Notes under the pieces: model-generated
Told to the model about the DNA's origin: nothing
Database searches by the model: none
Seen by the model: the letters and a program-made list of their open reading frames with translations, nothing else
Position numbers and translations under genes: made by a program
Shown here: positions 61,340 through 64,000 of the stretch, piece after piece
Position numbering within the stretch: position 1 is the first letter of the stretch
Layout: each line of letters starts with the position of its first letter
From: Edaphobacter bradus
Lineage (GTDB): Bacteria > Acidobacteriota > Terriglobia > Terriglobales > Acidobacteriaceae
Reading direction: 5' to 3'
Assembly: GCF_025685645.1 (NCBI RefSeq)
Contig: NZ_JAGSYF010000001.1
Coordinates: forward strand, 1,240,001-1,304,000
DNA: 64,000 bases

Positions 61340-62296
61340 GTGGTCGGTTCAAGTCAAGATGGCGGTGGTGCTTCTCCTGACCGCAGTTCGTCGCAGGTAC
61401 TGAGCAACGTAGACTCAAATGTTCAGCTGGATCATGGCGACAGGCCTCTTGAGCCCGGTGACCGCGCCCGAATATGGCGCCACTCGAGACTTGAGGGGGT
61501 TGAACTATTTCAGGGCTCATACAGACATTACCAGTTCGCGAAGCACTTCCACCGTTTTCCGGCAATTGGTGTAGTCGAACGTGGATCCATGAGTTCGTAT
61601 TGTCGGAGAGCAAACCACTTCCTGGGAACAGGGACGGTTCTTCTACTGAATCCTGGTGAAATTCATGCTCCTGCCCCTGCCAATTCCCCCGGTTGGAGCT
61701 TCCGTATGTTTTACCTCGAAGAGAAGCTCTTCAACTCGGCCTCATTAAACTTCGTTTCACAAGACCTTAGGTTTAAGGAACCGTTCGTTCAGGACAATGA
61801 ATTGGCCTCAAGCCTTCTTCAACTCCATCGTGAACTAGAACAGGATGGAGAGACGCTGCGTTTTGAATCCCTTCTCCTCTCAATTTTTTCACGTCTGGCA
61901 GAAAGGCACTCAGAGATCGTTGGCCGTGTCTTCGAACCAACATCGGACAAAGCCAAAATCGACCTGGCACGGCAATATATGGAAGCAAATTACGAGCAGA
62001 ACCTGAACCTCACGGAACTTGCCGAACTTTCCTCGTTCAGCGCTTCCCACTTCCTGAGGATATTCAGGGATACTGTCGGACTAACGCCCCACGCCTACCT
62101 GACCCAGTTCCGTATTGAGATCGCTACATCTCTCTTACGGGTTGGCACGCCTCTCGTGGATGTGGCCAACTTGGTGGGCTTCACTGATCAGAGTCACTTC
62201 ACGAAGAAATTCAAACGTGTTCTCGGTGTCACGCCTGGACAGTATGCTCCGAGCTCCCAACTTCCTCCGCGGAGAACTGTCCGGAGAAGTCACTGA
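61340..62296 (+). CDS. AraC-family regulator of the efflux operon
   Basis: 318 residues from a GTG at 61340. An N-terminal cupin-like sensing domain (about 45-190: FAKHFHRFPAIGVVERGSM..VLLLNPGEIHAPAP) precedes two HTH motifs (about 215-305: LNLTELAELSSFSASHFLRIFRDTVGLTPHAYL and VDVANLVGFTDQSHFTKKFKR). The divergent position suggests it activates tolC-ytcA-hlyD-fusC in response to a small molecule. A close, inverted C-terminal fragment of a sister gene lies at 43950-44093. Confidence 0.9.
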   Translation: MVGSSQDGGGASPDRSSSQVLSNVDSNVQLDHGDRPLEPGDRARIWRHSRLEGVELFQGSYRHYQFAKHFHRFPAIGVVERGSMSSYCRRANHFLGTGTVLLLNPGEIHAPAPANSPGWSFRMFYLEEKLFNSASLNFVSQDLRFKEPFVQDNELASSLLQLHRELEQDGETLRFESLLLSIFSRLAERHSEIVGRVFEPTSDKAKIDLARQYMEANYEQNLNLTELAELSSFSASHFLRIFRDTVGLTPHAYLTQFRIEIATSLLRVGTPLVDVANLVGFTDQSHFTKKFKRVLGVTPGQYAPSSQLPPRRTVRRSH

Positions 62297-62435
62297 AGGA
62301 AGCTTCTGCGTCCCGAACCTCTGATCAGCATCGCGGACGCCGGGAGGCTCCATAAGGAATCCGCTGCGCGCCCCAGCATGAGTCATCCACAAAAACGGTT
62401 GAACCTCTCCGCCGCCTTGTAGCATCGAACTGTCA

Positions 62436-63413
62436 ATGAACAAGAATCTACTGGGGAATTCCGATCTCTACCTCTCTCGAATCGGTCTCGGAACCTGGGC
62501 GATTGGGGGCGGTGGTCTCACATCATCTTGGGGGCCGCAAGACGATAACGACTCCGTCGCTGCGATTCATCGTGCTCTTGACCTGGGAATGAACTGGATC
62601 GACACAGCTCCGGTATATGGCCTCGGTCACTCAGAGGAAATCGTCGCAAAGGCATTAAAGACAGCATCGACCAAGCCTTACATCTTCACCAAGTGCTCTC
62701 GCACGTGGAATGAGAAGCGCGAGACCGGCAACAGCCTCAAGGAAATTCGTCGCGAGGTAGAAGACAGCCTGCGGCGTTTGCAGGTGGAGATCATCGATCT
62801 TTATCAAATGCATTGGCCCACGCCGGAAGAGGATATTGAAGAAGGCTGGAGCGTGATGGCCGACCTGCACAAAGAAGGCAAAGTTCGTTGGATTGGCGTC
62901 TCGAACTTTGACGTGGCTCATATGGAGCGTGTCATGAAAATTGCGCCCATCACGTCGAATCAGCCGCCGTATTCAATGATCAATCGCAACATCGAACGCG
63001 AGATCCTCCCGTTCTGCCAGGAGCATCACATCGGTACGATCAACTACGCGCCGATGCACTCGGGATTGCTGACGGGAAAAATGACGAAGGAGCGCGTGGC
63101 GAACTTTCCTGAGGATGATTTCCGGAAGCGTGCCAAGAATTACCAAGAGCCTCTACTCTCGCGGAACCTCGGGTGGGCAGATCTTCTCAAGACAATCGCA
63201 TCACGCCACAGTGTATCGGCTGGCGTCGTTGCAATTGCTTGGACGCTCCATCATCCCGGCATCACGGCGGCGATTGTAGGTGGGCGCAACGCGGCTCAGA
63301 TCGAGGATGTCGTCCCGGCCCTGAATTTCCGCCTCTCCGACGCGGAGTATGACGAGATCAATAACCACATCAAGCGCGACAAGACTCCGGCAGAGACGGT
63401 GAGCCTCGGATGA
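62436..63413 (+). CDS. Aldo/keto reductase
   Basis: 325 residues with the (alpha/beta)8 fold of the family: GLGTWAIGGG at the start, the catalytic Asp/Tyr in DTAPVYGLGHSEEIV, the Lys in IFTKCSR and the His in QMHWP. The end has an NADP-binding-type IVGGRNAAQIED. The substrate is not predictable. It is downstream of the AraC gene on the same strand (140 bp) and may share regulation with the efflux operon. A terminator follows at 63522. Confidence 0.92.
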   Translation: MNKNLLGNSDLYLSRIGLGTWAIGGGGLTSSWGPQDDNDSVAAIHRALDLGMNWIDTAPVYGLGHSEEIVAKALKTASTKPYIFTKCSRTWNEKRETGNSLKEIRREVEDSLRRLQVEIIDLYQMHWPTPEEDIEEGWSVMADLHKEGKVRWIGVSNFDVAHMERVMKIAPITSNQPPYSMINRNIEREILPFCQEHHIGTINYAPMHSGLLTGKMTKERVANFPEDDFRKRAKNYQEPLLSRNLGWADLLKTIASRHSVSAGVVAIAWTLHHPGITAAIVGGRNAAQIEDVVPALNFRLSDAEYDEINNHIKRDKTPAETVSLG

Positions 63414-63521
63414 CGAGGCTGTTCCGTCGCTTTCGAAGCCATCCAAGATCGAGGGCATAAGGGGCAAGTACAGCCCGCCCTCCCAGAGACGGTGGAAAAT
63501 CACCGGAACGTACAGCAAAGA

Positions 63522-63546
63522 AAAGGCCTCCGCGATGGAGGCCTTT
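63522..63546 (+). terminator. Intrinsic terminator after the aldo/keto reductase
   Basis: AAAGGCCTCC and GGAGGCCTTT (63522-63531 and 63537-63546) pair perfectly across a 5-base loop, with A and T flanks. It is symmetrical and could act in both directions. Confidence 0.85.
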
Positions 63547-63909
63547 CTGTGTCTGCGAGTGGATACCCGTCATGCTCTTTCCCAGCAGCTCCACGCCTTA
63601 GCATTCGCCGGTCGGCTACATCTGCTGATCTTCAGTTCCCCATCATGGCGCGGTAGGGGTGAATTCTGCGCTGGAATATCTGGTTGTTTACTCATCTCGG
63701 AGGCCAGCCTAACAGCCTCGCTCCGCTTCGTCGAGCTATAAAGGGCTACCTCAGTTGTTTCAAACTGCAGTGGGTTCAAACGAAGGAAATCGGCCGTACC
63801 TGAAGAACTCCCTGATCGGGTCATGGGATGTCGGGTACAATCGTCGACACAGTACGGGGACCTGGCAATTACTTCACGTGCAGCGGCAAGATGGAGGGTT
63901 CTCTGAATC
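63547..63909. other. Intergenic region without a convincing gene
   Basis: About 360 bases with only short, biased frames on either strand. A TACAAT hexamer near 63836 could be a -10 for the last gene, but no clear -35 precedes it. Nothing else was recognised. Confidence 0.5.
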
Positions 63910-64000
63910 ATGCTAAAACGCACTGTCTTGGTCCCAATCTTGGTGCTCGGCATAGCGGTTGCTTTCTTTCTCTTCATCCGTGGACACTGGACTACAGGCG
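63910..64000 (+). CDS. Start of a membrane-anchored protein (cut by window end)
   Basis: An ATG at 63910, with GGAGGG 11 bases upstream, opens a frame that stays open to the window edge (30 codons). The product starts with MLKR and a 20-residue hydrophobic helix (TVLVPILVLGIAVAFFLFI) followed by RGHWTTG, the pattern of a single-pass inner-membrane anchor as in membrane-fusion proteins. The rest is outside the window, so no family is assigned. Confidence 0.5.
   Translation, partial: MLKRTVLVPILVLGIAVAFFLFIRGHWTTG

Noticed and set aside
63800..63870. TetR-like operator palindrome near GTAC...GTAC
   Set aside because: Symmetry is limited to the four-base ends and a shifted GTCGAC; not better than chance.

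Overview
The window reads as a chromosomal segment of a Gram-negative, GC-rich Acidobacteriota, most likely of the Terriglobales (Granulicella/Terriglobus/Edaphobacter-like). This is inferred from an Oar-type TonB-dependent receptor with an N-terminal carboxypeptidase-regulatory domain, a Ser/Thr kinase fused to TPRs, MacB-like permease pairs, lpxB, and dense GC-rich genes with frequent 1-8 bp overlaps. No 16S rRNA is present to confirm it.

Positions 1-41700 are ordinary core genome: LemA/TPM envelope proteins, a DUF4142 protein, oligopeptidase B, two ABC half-exporters, a CBS-domain protein, a CusF-SCO copper lipoprotein, an AddB/AddA-like pair of nuclease-helicases, a complete phosphate module (phoB-phoR-[Pho box]-pstS-[stem-loop]-pstC-pstA-pstB-phoU), a receiver/CHASE3-kinase pair, threonine aldolase, a HemW-like radical SAM protein, lpxB (apparently without a canonical start codon), a pseudo-M1 peptidase with TPR tail, two permeases without an ATPase, malQ, a PpiD-like foldase and a BON-domain envelope protein.

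Positions 41800-47520 form an accessory island beginning at the 3' end of an initiator tRNA gene. It holds a frameshifted serine-recombinase remnant, a DsbD-like fragment, an inverted fragment of a kinase gene, an inverted AraC C-terminal fragment, a 44-bp inverted repeat, and two copies of a roughly 325-bp cassette. Each cassette carries a near-consensus sigma-70 promoter and the start of an unknown small protein. Copy 2 is intact and drives an 111-aa orphan protein followed by a 949-aa transmembrane Ser/Thr kinase with TPRs.

Positions 47530-55090 form a metal-homeostasis locus. A minus-strand run encodes a 55-aa peptide, an atypical NRAMP transporter (DNDAG and TIAPW motifs, resembling the Mg-type relatives), a 74-aa membrane protein, a 22-codon leader ORF with a hairpin, an Oar/TonB receptor, MgtC, and a CsoR/RcnR-fold protein that has lost its metal ligands. 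Divergent from it are an RcnR-like repressor with all four ligands (H3, C35, H60, H64), a C-tract/G-tract palindrome in front of it, and a truncated cation-efflux gene. This locus is the best candidate for an undescribed system: an outer-to-inner-membrane divalent-metal route with two opposed regulators.

Positions 55100-64000 hold a secreted protein, a tolC-ytcA-hlyD-fusC efflux operon with a divergent AraC regulator, an aldo/keto reductase with a terminator, and the start of a further membrane-anchored protein.
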